Source of the DNA: Rubrivivax sp.
Lineage (GTDB): Bacteria; Pseudomonadota; Gammaproteobacteria; Burkholderiales; Burkholderiaceae_C
Reading direction: 5' to 3'
DNA length: 64,000 nucleotides
Assembly (NCBI GenBank): GCA_004210455.1
Contig: SEFA01000001.1
Location: forward strand, 62,001 to 126,000
The position numbers and the translations under genes are program-made. Below, piece by piece: positions 32,493 to 41,494 of this stretch. A model generated the notes under the pieces. That model was not told the DNA's origin, did no database searches, and saw only the letters and a program-made list of their open reading frames with translations. Numbering within the stretch: the first letter of the stretch is position 1; each line of letters begins with the position of its first letter.

Positions 32493-33806
32493 ATGAGCTT
32501 GAAGACCCTCGCGCGTGGCGCGCTATGCGCGGCAACGCTGGTCGCGGCGGCGCTGCCGGCGGCGGCACAGACCGCCAACGAGCAGTTCATCCCGCTGCTG
32601 GTCTATCGCACCGGCCAGTTCGCGCCGCTCGGCATGCCCTGGGCGGACGGCAAGCAGGACTACCTGAAGCTGATCAACGCGCGCGACGGCGGCGTGAACG
32701 GCGTCAAGCTCGCCTTCGAGGAATGCGAGACCGCGTACGACGCCGCCAAGGGCGTCGAGTGCTACGAGCGCCTGAAGGGCAAGGGCGGCGGCGCGTCGGG
32801 CTTCGACACGCAGTCGACGGGCATCACCTTCGCGGTGACCGACAAGGCCTTCGTGGACAAGGTGGTGGTCGAGACCCCGGGGTACGGCCTGTCGCAGTCG
32901 GCCGACGGCACCGTCTTCGAATGGAATTTCCCGCTGCTCGGGACCTACTGGACCGCCGCGGACGTCATGCTGCAGGACATCGCGAAGAAGGAGAAGGGCA
33001 CGCTCAAGGGCAAGAAGATCGCGCTGGTCTATCACGACAGCCCGTACGGCAAGGAACCCATCCCGCTGCTGCAGAAGCGCGCCGCGGCCGAGGGCTTCGA
33101 GGTCGTGCTGTATCCCGTCACCCCGCCCGGTGTGGAGCAGAAGTCGACCTGGCTGCAGATCCGCCAGCAGCGGCCGGACTATGTGCTGTTCTGGTCCGCC
33201 GGCGTGATGACGCCGGCCGGCATCCGCGAGGCGCAGGCCAGCGGCTACCCGCGCGAGAAGATCTACGCGATCTGGTGGGCCGGCTCGGACCACGACGTCA
33301 AGGACATCGGCGCCGGCGCCAAGGGCTACAACGCGATCACGCTGCACAACAGCTCGGCCAAGGACAAGGTCCATGACGAGCTGAAGAAGTTCGTCTACGA
33401 CAAGAACCAGGGCACCGGGCCGGCCACCGGCATCGGCGCGATCGCGCACACGCGGGGAATGATGATCTCGATGCTGCAGGTCGAGGCGATCCGCACCGCG
33501 CAGGAGAAGTTCGGCAAGGGCAAGGTCATGACGCCGGAGCAGGTGCGCTGGGGCTTCGAGAACCTGAACCTGACCGCCGACCGACTCAAGTCGCTGGGCT
33601 TCGGCGAGGTCATGCGCCCGGTGCAGACCAGCTGCGCCAACCACATGGGCACGGACTGGGCGCGCATCGTCCAGTGGGACGGCGCGAAGTGGACCCTCGC
33701 GTCCGACTGGTACCAGTCGGACAAGACCCACATCGATCCGCTGGTCAAGGAGTACGCCGCCAAGTACGCCAAGGACAAGAACCTGAAGCCGCGCAGCTGC
33801 GGTTGA
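32493..33806 (+). CDS. Leu/Ile/Val-type ABC transporter substrate-binding protein
   Basis: About 437 residues: signal peptide MSLKTLARGALCAATLVAAALPAAAQ, then a type 1 periplasmic-binding fold (EQFIPLLVYRTGQFAPLGMPWADGKQDYLKLINARDGGVNGVKLAF, KKIALVYHDSPYGKEPIPLLQKRAAAEG, TWLQIRQQRPDYVLFW). The sequence is of the subgroup found next to acyl- and phenylacetate-CoA ligases rather than true amino acid binders, so the ligand is probably an aromatic or other carboxylic acid (inference). Start at 32493 is set by AGGAGA and the signal peptide. Confidence 0.93.
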   Translation: MSLKTLARGALCAATLVAAALPAAAQTANEQFIPLLVYRTGQFAPLGMPWADGKQDYLKLINARDGGVNGVKLAFEECETAYDAAKGVECYERLKGKGGGASGFDTQSTGITFAVTDKAFVDKVVVETPGYGLSQSADGTVFEWNFPLLGTYWTAADVMLQDIAKKEKGTLKGKKIALVYHDSPYGKEPIPLLQKRAAAEGFEVVLYPVTPPGVEQKSTWLQIRQQRPDYVLFWSAGVMTPAGIREAQASGYPREKIYAIWWAGSDHDVKDIGAGAKGYNAITLHNSSAKDKVHDELKKFVYDKNQGTGPATGIGAIAHTRGMMISMLQVEAIRTAQEKFGKGKVMTPEQVRWGFENLNLTADRLKSLGFGEVMRPVQTSCANHMGTDWARIVQWDGAKWTLASDWYQSDKTHIDPLVKEYAAKYAKDKNLKPRSCG

Positions 33807-33839
33807 AGGCCACTCGAACTCCGCTTGAGCAGGACCGCC

Positions 33840-34688
33840 ATGCAAGCCACTTCCATTCCTTCGGCCGACGCCGCCGCAGCGGCGGTGCCCGCGCTGCTCG
33901 ACGTCAACGGCATCGAGGTCATCTACCACCACGTGATCCTGGTGCTCAAGGGCGTCTCGCTGCGCGTGCCCGAAGGGGCGGTGGTGGCCTTGCTCGGCGG
34001 CAACGGCGCCGGCAAGACCACGACGCTGCGCGCGGTCTCCAACCTGCTCGCGGGCGAACGCGGCGAGGTCACCAAGGGCTCGATCGAGCTGCGCGGCGAG
34101 CGCATCGAGCGGCTCACGCCGGCCGACCTCGTGCATCGCGGCGTGGTGCAGGTGATGGAGGGGCGGCACTGCTTCGCGCATCTGACCATCGAGGAGAACC
34201 TGCTCACCGGCGCCTACACCCGCACCGACGGCAAGGCGGCGGTGGCGCAGACGCTGGAGAAGGTCTACGCCTACTTCCCGCGCCTGAAGACGCGGCGGAC
34301 CTCGCAGGCGGCCTACACCTCGGGCGGCGAGCAGCAGATGTGCGCGATCGGCCGGGCGCTGATGGCCGATCCGAAGATGGTGCTGCTGGACGAGCCCTCG
34401 ATGGGGCTGGCGCCGCAGATCGTCGAGGAGGTCTTCGAGATCGTGCGCGACCTCAACCGCAAGGAGCGCACGACCTTCCTGCTGGCCGAGCAGAACACCA
34501 ACATGGCCCTGCGCTACGCCGACTACGGCTACATCCTCGAGAACGGACGCGTCGTCATGGACGGCCAGGCCCGGGCGCTGCGCGACAACGAGGACGTGCG
34601 CGAGTTCTACCTCGGCATGGGCGGCACCGACCGCAAGAGCTTCCGCGACGTGAAGAGCTACAAGCGGCGCAAGCGTTGGCTGGCTTGA
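33840..34688 (+). CDS. Branched-chain amino acid-type ABC transporter ATPase (LivF)
   Basis: About 282 residues with Walker A GGNGAGKT (53-60), signature TSGGEQQMCAIGRALM, Walker B MVLLDEPSMGLAP and switch LLAEQNTNMAL. The start is ATG 33840, decided by GCAGGA five bases upstream; a TTG at 33825 in the same frame would put the ribosome site inside the gene. Second ATPase of the importer; the C-terminus (KSYKRRKRWLA) is basic. Confidence 0.94.
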   Translation: MQATSIPSADAAAAAVPALLDVNGIEVIYHHVILVLKGVSLRVPEGAVVALLGGNGAGKTTTLRAVSNLLAGERGEVTKGSIELRGERIERLTPADLVHRGVVQVMEGRHCFAHLTIEENLLTGAYTRTDGKAAVAQTLEKVYAYFPRLKTRRTSQAAYTSGGEQQMCAIGRALMADPKMVLLDEPSMGLAPQIVEEVFEIVRDLNRKERTTFLLAEQNTNMALRYADYGYILENGRVVMDGQARALRDNEDVREFYLGMGGTDRKSFRDVKSYKRRKRWLA

Positions 34689-34714
34689 ATTGAAGCATTG
34701 AAGGGAGAGCAGTC

Positions 34715-35005
34715 ATGGACAACGACTTCTTCGCGCCGCTGCCGTTCAAGGCCGAGGAGGCGCTCGTGCAGTTGAAGCGCGCCCTGCGCGACCTGCGTGC
34801 GCTGACGGAGCGCGGCACCGGCTGGAGCTTCGAGAACCATGAGGTCCTCCAGCTCGCGGCCGGTGAGGGCCAGATCACCGCGAAGCTGGCGAAGAAGCCG
34901 GCGCGCAGCCCCGACTGGGAGACGCGCGTGTGCCGCAACGCGGCCGACGTGCGCAAGCTGCAGGACGACCTGAAGCGTCGGTTGGCGCAGTGGGCGGAAG
35001 AGTGA
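34715..35005 (+). CDS. Small conserved protein of the CoA-ligase/importer cluster, unknown function
   Basis: 96 residues, no family recognised. Predicted mostly helical (EEALVQLKRALRDLRALTERGTGWSF, AADVRKLQDDLKRRLAQWAEE). The stop TGA overlaps the ATG of the PaaK-type ligase (TGATG), so the two are translated together; that coupling argues it is a real gene. Soluble, no signal peptide. It could be an accessory to the ligase. Confidence 0.7.
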   Translation: MDNDFFAPLPFKAEEALVQLKRALRDLRALTERGTGWSFENHEVLQLAAGEGQITAKLAKKPARSPDWETRVCRNAADVRKLQDDLKRRLAQWAEE

Positions 35006-36297
35006 TGGGCGCCGCCGATCGCGATTTCTACGACGCGCTGGAGACCCGCGACCCCGCCGTGCGCGAGGCCGCGCTGATGTCGGCGCTGCCGCACCAGGTG
35101 GCCAACGCGCGTCAGAACACGGAGGCCTTCGGCGATCTGCTCGCCGAGGTGGAGCCGGACCTGGTCCGCACCCGCGAGGCGCTGGCGCGGTTGCCGGTGA
35201 CGCGCAAGTCCGACCTGCTGGCGCGTCAGCAGGCCGTGCGCGCGGACGCGGGGCGCGTGCCGTTCGAACCCTTCGGCGGCTTTTCGACGATCGGCTGGCG
35301 CGGATTGAAACGCGACGGCGGCGCGCGGCGCGTGTTCCAGTCGCCGGGTTCGATCTACGAGCCCGAAGGGCACGGGCGCGACTACTGGCGCGTCGGCCGC
35401 GCGCTGCACGCGGCGGGCCTGCGCGCGGGCGATCTGGTGCACAACTCGTTCAGCTACCACCTGACGCCGGCCGGCGCCATGATGGAAGGCGGCGCGGAGG
35501 CGCTGGGCTGCACGGTCTTCGCCGGCGGCGTCGGCAACACCGAGCTGCAGTTGCAGGCGATGGCCGAGCTGCGACCGCAGGCTTACGTCGGCACGCCGAG
35601 CTTCCTGAAGATCCTGCTGGACAAGGCGGCGGAACAGGGCCAGCCCCTGTCCGTGCGCAAGGCCCTGGTCAGCGGCGAGGCCTTTCCGGCCGCGCTGCGG
35701 GACTGGTGCGATGCACGCGGCGTCTCCGGCTTCCAGTGCTACGCCACGGCGGACCTGGGCCTGATCGCCTACGAGACCGCGGCGCGCCAGGGACTGGTCG
35801 TCGACGAGGGCGTGATCCTCGAGATCGTGCGCCCCGGCACCGGCGACCCGGTGCCCGACGGCGAGGTGGGCGAGGTCGTCGTGACGACGCTCAACCGCGA
35901 CTACCCGCTGATCCGCTTCGGCACCGGCGACCTGTCGGCGGTGCTTTGCGGCACCTGCCCGACCGGGCGCACCAACGTCCGCATCAAGGGCTGGATGGGA
36001 CGGGCCGACCAGAGCGCCAAGGTGCGCGGCATGTTCGTGCACGCCGGGCAGGTGGCCGACGTGCTGCGGCGCTTTCCGCAGGCGCTCCGCGGCCGGCTGG
36101 TCGTCGAGGGCGAGATGGCGCAGGACCGGATGACGCTGCGCGTCGAGACCGACGGCAGCGCCGTGGCGGGATTGGCCGACGGCCTGGCCCTGGCCCTGCG
36201 CGAGGTCACCAAGCTGCGCGGCGAGGTGCAGTTCGTCGAACCGGGCGCGCTGCCCAACGACGGAAAAGTCATCGAGGACCTGCGGAAGTTCGACTGA
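35005..36297 (+). CDS. Phenylacetate-CoA ligase family protein (PaaK-like)
   Basis: About 430 residues of the PaaK branch of the ANL superfamily, which activates phenylacetate or related aryl acids to CoA thioesters. Seen: LPVTRKSDLLARQQ, FQSPGSIYEPEGHGRDYWRVGRALHAAGLRAGDLVHNSFSYHLTPAGAMMEGG, FQCYATADLGLIAYE, and GDLSAVLCGTCPTGRTNVRIKGWMGRADQSAKVRG. The start ATG at 35005 lies in the stop of the preceding gene. With a second, different ligase at 27668, the cluster holds two CoA-ligases of distinct families. The substrate is inferred from family only. Confidence 0.88.
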   Translation: MGAADRDFYDALETRDPAVREAALMSALPHQVANARQNTEAFGDLLAEVEPDLVRTREALARLPVTRKSDLLARQQAVRADAGRVPFEPFGGFSTIGWRGLKRDGGARRVFQSPGSIYEPEGHGRDYWRVGRALHAAGLRAGDLVHNSFSYHLTPAGAMMEGGAEALGCTVFAGGVGNTELQLQAMAELRPQAYVGTPSFLKILLDKAAEQGQPLSVRKALVSGEAFPAALRDWCDARGVSGFQCYATADLGLIAYETAARQGLVVDEGVILEIVRPGTGDPVPDGEVGEVVVTTLNRDYPLIRFGTGDLSAVLCGTCPTGRTNVRIKGWMGRADQSAKVRGMFVHAGQVADVLRRFPQALRGRLVVEGEMAQDRMTLRVETDGSAVAGLADGLALALREVTKLRGEVQFVEPGALPNDGKVIEDLRKFD

Positions 36298-36435
36298 ATT
36301 CCCGCAGCAAGACGGGGATGGCATCGGTTCCATCCCTGGGGGTATCCCGGCTTACGTAGTTTCCGAAAGTTCCAATGTGGGGCGGCGACCTAGCATCCGC
36401 GCCATCACCCACACCTCCATCGAGGAAGAGACACC

Positions 36436-37401
36436 ATGAAGAAGATCTTGCTCGCCTCCGTCGCAGCGCTGAGCGTCGGCGCCGCCTGGGCCGACTACCC
36501 GGACAAGCCGGTGACCATCGTCGTCCCGTTCGCCGCCGGCGGCCCGACGGACAAGGTCGCCCGCGACCTGGCCGAGGCGCTGCGCAAGCCCCTGAACGCG
36601 ACCATCGTGATCGAGAACGTCGGCGGCGCCGGCGGCACGCTGGGCGCCACCAAGGTGTCCAAGGCCGCGCCGGACGGCTACACGCTGCTGCTGCATCACA
36701 TCGGCCTGTCGACCTCGCCGGCCCTGTATCGCAACCTGCAGTACAAGACGCTGGACGACTTCGAGTATCTGGGCCTGATCAATGAAGTGCCGATGACGCT
36801 GATCGCGCGTCCCAACCTGCCGGCCGCCAACTACGCCGACCTGGTGAAGTGGATGGCCGCGAACAAGGGCAAGATCAACCTGGCGAACGCAGGCCTGGGA
36901 TCGGCCTCGCACCTGTGCGGCCTGCTGTACATGAGCACCGTCAAGGTCGACATGACCACGGTGCCGTACAAGGGCACGGGTCCGGCGATGACCGACCTGA
37001 TCGGCGGCCAGGTCGACCTGATGTGCGACCAGACCACCAACACCACGACCCAGATCGACGGCGGCAAGGTCAAGGCCTACGCGGTCTCGACGACCAAGCG
37101 CCTGGGCGGCTCGCTGGCCAAGCTGCCGACGCTGGACGAGTCCGGCCTGAAGGGCTTCAACGTGACGATCTGGCACGGCATGTACGCGCCCAAGGGCACG
37201 CCCAAGGCGGTGCTGGAGAAGATCAACACGGCGCTGAAGACGGCGCTGAAGGATGCCGAGTTCCACAAGCGCGAGGAAGCGCTGGGCGCGGTGGTCGTGA
37301 CCGACGGTCGCGTGAACCCGGCCGAGCACAAGAAGTTCGTCGCCGACGAAATCGCCAAGTGGTCGCCGATCATCAAGGCGGCGGGTCAGTACGCCGATTG
37401 A
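36436..37401 (+). CDS. Tripartite tricarboxylate transporter (TctC/Bug) substrate-binding protein
   Basis: 321-residue periplasmic protein of the Bug family, which is hugely expanded in Burkholderiales. Signal peptide MKKILLASVAALSVGAAWA; then the Bug signature DKPVTIVVPFAAGGPTDKVARDLAEALRKPLNATIVIENVGGAGGTLGATKVSKAAPDGYTLL. No TctA/TctB membrane subunits are adjacent, so it is one of the usual orphan Bug proteins; the ligand is unknown. RBS GAGGAAGAG. Preceded by a 138-bp gap with a small hairpin (36315-36336) and a TACGTA palindrome (36353-36358). Followed by a terminator at 37452-37475. Confidence 0.93.
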   Translation: MKKILLASVAALSVGAAWADYPDKPVTIVVPFAAGGPTDKVARDLAEALRKPLNATIVIENVGGAGGTLGATKVSKAAPDGYTLLLHHIGLSTSPALYRNLQYKTLDDFEYLGLINEVPMTLIARPNLPAANYADLVKWMAANKGKINLANAGLGSASHLCGLLYMSTVKVDMTTVPYKGTGPAMTDLIGGQVDLMCDQTTNTTTQIDGGKVKAYAVSTTKRLGGSLAKLPTLDESGLKGFNVTIWHGMYAPKGTPKAVLEKINTALKTALKDAEFHKREEALGAVVVTDGRVNPAEHKKFVADEIAKWSPIIKAAGQYAD

Positions 37402-37451
37402 GCCTCGCGCCTCGACGAGTCGACAGGAGCGGGGGAACCCGCTCCCGCCGG

Positions 37452-37475
37452 AAGCCCGCCTCAGGCGGGCTTTTT
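37452..37475 (+). terminator. Rho-independent terminator after the TctC gene
   Basis: AGCCCGCC pairs with GGCGGGCT around a three-base loop and is followed by TTTT. The loop TCA is also the stop codon of the opposing gene at 37461-38162, so the hairpin overlaps the end of that gene. Confidence 0.88.
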
Positions 37476-38162
37476 CATTTCCAGAGCCTGGCCGCCCTGT
37501 GCAGGCTGGAGGGCGATGCAGGCGGCTATCAGTTGGCGATAGCGCGGCAGCGCGTCCAGATCCTCGATGTCCGATGGTCTCAGGCCGCTCAGCATGTCGT
37601 CGAGGCTCTTGAGCGACGCACCGTCCATCGGAAGCGTTGCCGGTGCGAGGCTCAGCGTTCGCCTCAACTGGGACAGCATGTAAAACGCCTCCTCCATGTC
37701 GGCGGGCCGAGCGAGTTGGTCGAGTCTGAAGGGCGGGGCGTCATCGATGTCCCCGGCATCCAGGCGGCCGAGCTTGCCGCGTTCGACGGACTTGGCCGCA
37801 AGCGACAGCACCTCGTCGCGGAGATCCCGCAGTTGCGCGTCTTCGAGGCGATCGCGCCGCGTCCCCGACTGAAGGGCTCCCAGGATGGCCTCCAGGCGCT
37901 GCGCGACATGGAGCTGCCGATCGAACTCGCACCCCTCGCGTGCCGCCTCCGCCAGGTCCAGTCCCTGATAGAGGTCTTCCAGCAGTGCCGAGCGCCTCGC
38001 GGGTGCTTCGGCTGAACGCCTCAGTTCGGCGATCGCCGCGTCGAGCGGCGCGCTGAGCTCCGCGGCACGTGCGCCTGTGCGTCGACTTTCCAGGCAGTCG
38101 GGGAATCCGCTGGCGGTGCGGAGGTGGTCAGGGAAATGCAGGTGGGGAATGTGGCCGTACAC
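37461..38162 (-). CDS. Hypothetical protein, helical
   Basis: A 233-residue soluble protein, rich in Leu, Arg, Asp and Ala, with long predicted helices (LDAAIAELRRSAEAPARRSALLEDLYQGLDLAEAAREG, RDRLEDAQLRDLRDEVLSLAAKSVERG). No signal peptide or motif I recognise. G+C is about 62-70% on the lines counted, slightly below the neighbours. The start at 38162 (MYGHIPHLHF) is the first ATG. The stop lies inside the TctC terminator hairpin. Function unknown; no operon partner (VOC gene upstream ends 39 bp away on the same strand). Confidence 0.6.
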   Translation of the reverse strand: MYGHIPHLHFPDHLRTASGFPDCLESRRTGARAAELSAPLDAAIAELRRSAEAPARRSALLEDLYQGLDLAEAAREGCEFDRQLHVAQRLEAILGALQSGTRRDRLEDAQLRDLRDEVLSLAAKSVERGKLGRLDAGDIDDAPPFRLDQLARPADMEEAFYMLSQLRRTLSLAPATLPMDGASLKSLDDMLSGLRPSDIEDLDALPRYRQLIAACIALQPAQGGQALEMKKPA

Positions 38163-38201
38163 GACGCGCTCCTTGAAGGTCGGGGAGCGCGATCAGTGCG
38201 C

Positions 38202-38585
38202 TCACGCCGGCGAGCGGCACACCACGCCCACCTTGTTGCCGTCCAGGTCGCGGAAGTAGGCCGCGTAGAAGTTCGGTCCGTAGTTCTCGCGCGGGCCGGG
38301 ACGGCCCTCGTCCTTGCCGCCGCCGCCGATGGCCGCGGCATGCACCGCGTCGACCTGCGCCCGCGTCGACGCCGCCAACGCCACCATCGAACCGTTTCCG
38401 ACCGTCGCATCCAGGCCGTCGAATGGCTGGACCACCCAGAGTTGCGTCTCGCCGCCTTCCGGTCCGTAGCCGACCATCTCGTCGTCCGAATAGCCCGGCT
38501 TCAGGCCCAGCGGCGCGAGCGCGGCGTCATAGAACTCCTTGGCCGCTCGGCGGTCGTTGCTGCCCAGGGTGACGTAGCTGATCAT
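38202..38585 (-). CDS. VOC family protein (glyoxalase/bleomycin-resistance-like)
   Basis: 127 residues, one vicinal-oxygen-chelate module pair: MISYVTLGSNDRRAAKEFYDAALAPLGLKP, GPEGGETQLWVVQPFDG, VHAAAIGGGGKDEGRPGPRENYGPNFYAAYFRDLDGNKVGVV. The last segment is the classic DPDGNxVEL-like ending. Metal binding and substrate are not predictable; many such proteins are small detoxifying or lactoylglutathione lyase-like enzymes. The 230-bp gap upstream (38586-38815) holds no clear gene. Confidence 0.85.
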   Translation of the reverse strand: MISYVTLGSNDRRAAKEFYDAALAPLGLKPGYSDDEMVGYGPEGGETQLWVVQPFDGLDATVGNGSMVALAASTRAQVDAVHAAAIGGGGKDEGRPGPRENYGPNFYAAYFRDLDGNKVGVVCRSPA

Positions 38586-38815
38586 GTTGATGTCCTTGTC
38601 TCGTCGAAGGCGAAGACCTGTCGCATTCTCGCCAGATTGTGGTCAGGTCTTGCGGCGTGTCTGGCCGCCATCGCTGATGCGCCCTGCGGAACCGCCGACT
38701 GGCGTTGTTGCAAAAGAGCGTGCTTCCGCAATATGACCGACAGGAACGCACATGTTCAATGGCAGTATGGCCGGAACTTGGCGAGCCGGCGCTGCGCCGC
38801 GCAGGGGCGCTCGGC

Positions 38816-39253
38816 TCACATGCGCATCGGAATCGTCACCGGCCCGTCGTTGACCAGGCTGACCTGCATGTCCGCGCCGAACTCTCCGGTTTCTACGACC
38901 GGGTGCTGCGATCGCGCGAATGCGACCGCATGGTCGTAGAGTCGGCGGCCGAGTTCCGCCGGCGCCGCGCCGGTGAAGCTCGGCCGGTTCCCGCCGGAGA
39001 CGTCCGCCGCCAGCGTGAACTGCGAAACGATCAGCAGGCCGCCGCCGACGTCCTGCACGCTGCGGTTCATCTTGCCGGCCTCGTCGCTGAAGATGCGCAG
39101 CTTCAGGATCTTCTGCAGCAGCTTCTCGGCCACCGCTTCGCTGTCCTGCGGCTCGGCGCAGATCAGCAGCAGCAGGCCCTGGTCGATGCGACCGGTGCAT
39201 CGGTCGCCGACGTCGACCCGGGCTGCCTTCACCCGTTGCAGCAGTGCGATCAT
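38816..39253 (-). CDS. dtd: D-aminoacyl-tRNA deacylase
   Basis: Cytosolic editing enzyme that hydrolyses D-aminoacyl-tRNA (and Gly-tRNA(Ala)). 145 residues, the standard length. Motifs: the catalytic SQFTL (77-81) and the C-terminal NDGPVT (135-140) with the cross-subunit Gly-cisPro. [15 protein letters not shown] is the usual start. The ATG overlaps the stop of the CDF transporter gene (ATGA, 39250-39253). Confidence 0.96.
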   Translation of the reverse strand: MIALLQRVKAARVDVGDRCTGRIDQGLLLLICAEPQDSEAVAEKLLQKILKLRIFSDEAGKMNRSVQDVGGGLLIVSQFTLAADVSGGNRPSFTGAAPAELGRRLYDHAVAFARSQHPVVETGEFGADMQVSLVNDGPVTIPMRM

Positions 39254-40218
39254 CCTTGTCCTTCCTGGTTGGGCGTGTCCGCGGGCGCGGCCATCGACGT
39301 GCCCGTTGATGCAAGCGTCGATGAGGGGCTCTCGCGTTCCGCCATCTCGGCGAAGCGCGTCTCGACGTTCACCGGCAGCAGCTGGATGCTCGCGCGCAGG
39401 CCGGGCAGGGCGCGCATCAGCGCCTGCTCGACCTGACCCCGCAGCGCCGCCGCCTCACCGAGCGTCCAGCGCGCCGGCACATGCAGGTGGAAGTCGACAT
39501 GCCGCTGCTGACCGGCCACCCGCGTGGCGACGTGATCGAAGCGCAGATCCGGCGACTCGAAGCGCGCCAGCACCTCGGCGATCGTCCGCTGGTCTTCGGG
39601 GTCCAGCGCCATGTCCATCAGCCCGCCGGTGGACTTCCACATGAGATGCACCGCCTCGCGCAGGATGTTCAGCGCGACCAGGATCGCCAGCAGCGGATCC
39701 AGCCAGGTCCAGCCCGTCAGCATCACGCCGATCAGGCCGGCGACGACGCCGACCGACGTCCAGACGTCGGTGAAGAGGTGGCGCGCGTCCGCCTCCAGCG
39801 CGATCGAGCGGTGCTCGCGCGAGGCCTGCAGCATCTTCCACGCCAGCGCGCCGTTGATCACCGTGCTGAGCAGCGACAGCGCCATGCCCAGGCCGAGCTG
39901 TTCCAGCGGCTGCGGCGCGCGCAGCCGCTCGACCGCGGCCCAGCCGATGCCCAGCGCCGCGATCAGGATCAGCGCGCCCTCGAAGGCGCTGGAGAAGTAC
40001 TCCGCCTTGTGGTGGCCGAAGGGATGGTCCTCGTCGGGCGGCCGCCGCGCGACCGTCACCATCGCCAGCCCGAAGAGCGCCCCCGCGAGGTTCACCCCCG
40101 ATTCGAGCGCATCCGAGGCCAGGCTCACCGAGCCGGTCCACCACCAGGCGGCCGTCTTCAGGGCGATGGTCAGCACGGCCACGACCGCCGAGAGCTTCAG
40201 GTATTGCTGCACTTGCAT
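39250..40218 (-). CDS. Cation diffusion facilitator metal transporter
   Basis: CDF proton/metal antiporter that exports zinc, iron or related divalent cations from the cytosol. About 322 residues, with six hydrophobic segments: about 9-28, 38-57, 78-97, 109-128, 150-169 and 171-190. Seen: [18 protein letters not shown] (first metal-site segment), [37 protein letters not shown] (second site) and a C-terminal cytoplasmic domain ([37 protein letters not shown]). Start at 40218 is the natural CDF N-terminus. Translationally coupled to dtd by the ATGA overlap. Metal specificity cannot be stated. Confidence 0.93.
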   Translation of the reverse strand: MQVQQYLKLSAVVAVLTIALKTAAWWWTGSVSLASDALESGVNLAGALFGLAMVTVARRPPDEDHPFGHHKAEYFSSAFEGALILIAALGIGWAAVERLRAPQPLEQLGLGMALSLLSTVINGALAWKMLQASREHRSIALEADARHLFTDVWTSVGVVAGLIGVMLTGWTWLDPLLAILVALNILREAVHLMWKSTGGLMDMALDPEDQRTIAEVLARFESPDLRFDHVATRVAGQQRHVDFHLHVPARWTLGEAAALRGQVEQALMRALPGLRASIQLLPVNVETRFAEMAERESPSSTLASTGTSMAAPADTPNQEGQG

Positions 40219-40323
40219 GGCGCCGATTTTGCCGGTCCTAGAATGGCGCCCGATCGATTCCTCGTCCCTTCTCCTTCCTCCGTTCCACCCCCGTTCCACC
40301 TTCAGCCTCCTCCGGACAGCACC

Positions 40324-41238
40324 ATGAGCAACACCCCGCCCGTCCACGACGCCGACCTGAGCCACATCCCGCCGCGCGACAAGGCGGAGCTGCTCTCCCA
40401 GGCGCTGCCCTACATCCGCAAGTACCACGGCAAGACCATCGTCATCAAGTACGGCGGCAACGCGATGACCGATCCCGCGCTGCAGCAGGACTTCGCCGAG
40501 GACGTGGTGCTGCTGAAGCTGGTCGGCCTGAACCCCGTGGTCGTGCATGGCGGCGGCCCGCAGATCGAGGACGCGCTCAACAAGCTCGGCAAGAAGGGCC
40601 ACTTCATCCAGGGCATGCGCGTCACCGACGCGGAGACGATGAGCGTCGTCGAGTGGGTGCTGGCCGGCGAGGTGCAGCAGGACATCGTCGGGCTGATCAA
40701 CGCCGCCGGCGGCAAGGCGGTGGGTCTGACGGGGCGTGACGGCGGCATGATCCGCGCCAAGCAGCTCAAGATCCTGGACAAGGACGATCCGGCCAAGGAG
40801 CACGACATCGGCCAGGTCGGCGACATCGTCAGCATCGACCCCAGCGTCGTGAAGGCCCTGCAGGACGACCAGTTCATTCCCGTCATCAGCCCGATCGGCT
40901 TTGGCGAGAGCAACGAGAGCTACAACATCAACGCCGACGTCGTGGCCGCCAAGCTGGCCACCGTGCTGCAGGCCGAGAAGCTGCTGATGCTGACCAACAT
41001 TCGCGGCGTGCTGGACAAGCAGGGCGAGCTGCTGGTCGAACTGACCCCGCGCCGCATCGACGAGCTGGTCGCCGACGGCACCATCAGCGGCGGCATGATC
41101 CCCAAGATCGCCGGTGCGATCGACGCGGCCAAGAGCGGCGTCAACGCGGTGCACATCATCGACGGCCGCGTGCCGCACGCGATGCTGCTGGAGATCCTGT
41201 CCGAGAAGGCCTTCGGCACGATGATCCGTTCCCACTGA
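40324..41238 (+). CDS. argB: Acetylglutamate kinase
   Basis: Second enzyme of arginine biosynthesis: phosphorylates N-acetylglutamate in the cytosol. About 304 residues. Seen: [16 protein letters not shown] (ATP-binding Lys/Gly), [76 protein letters not shown] and [37 protein letters not shown]. The N-terminal extension with [24 protein letters not shown] is the form found in beta-proteobacteria. Divergent from the CDF gene, 105 bp apart, and followed by a hairpin terminator. Confidence 0.98.
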   Translation: MSNTPPVHDADLSHIPPRDKAELLSQALPYIRKYHGKTIVIKYGGNAMTDPALQQDFAEDVVLLKLVGLNPVVVHGGGPQIEDALNKLGKKGHFIQGMRVTDAETMSVVEWVLAGEVQQDIVGLINAAGGKAVGLTGRDGGMIRAKQLKILDKDDPAKEHDIGQVGDIVSIDPSVVKALQDDQFIPVISPIGFGESNESYNINADVVAAKLATVLQAEKLLMLTNIRGVLDKQGELLVELTPRRIDELVADGTISGGMIPKIAGAIDAAKSGVNAVHIIDGRVPHAMLLEILSEKAFGTMIRSH

Positions 41239-41306
41239 ACGGCCTGACCCTGTTCCGCATCGGGAGACGATGCGCCGGATCCCCCTGATGGGTGGTTCCA
41301 CCCACC

Positions 41307-41331
41307 GAGCCCCCTCCGAACGAGGGGGCTC
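41307..41331 (+). terminator. Hairpin terminator after argB
   Basis: A perfect 10-bp stem GAGCCCCCTC/GAGGGGGCTC with a 5-base loop, followed by CTGTCGTTT. A smaller hairpin (GGGTGG-TT-CCACCC) lies immediately before it at 41290-41303. Confidence 0.8.
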
Positions 41332-41494
41332 TGTCGTTTCCGGAGGTCGTGCAGGATCGATGCTTGCCCTTCGCTGACCCGCTGGCCGCCCGGCTTGGTC
41401 GAAGGTCACACCACTGCAAGCTGGGGATTGCCGCTGAAACACGCGACATCCCAGAATGCGCCACGAAACGGCTGCTCAGGCCGTGAGGGATTGC

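Noticed and set aside
39250-41442. A 730-codon minus-strand frame from the CDF gene through argB
   Set aside because: The upstream 400 codons are antisense to argB; the natural CDF start is at 40218.
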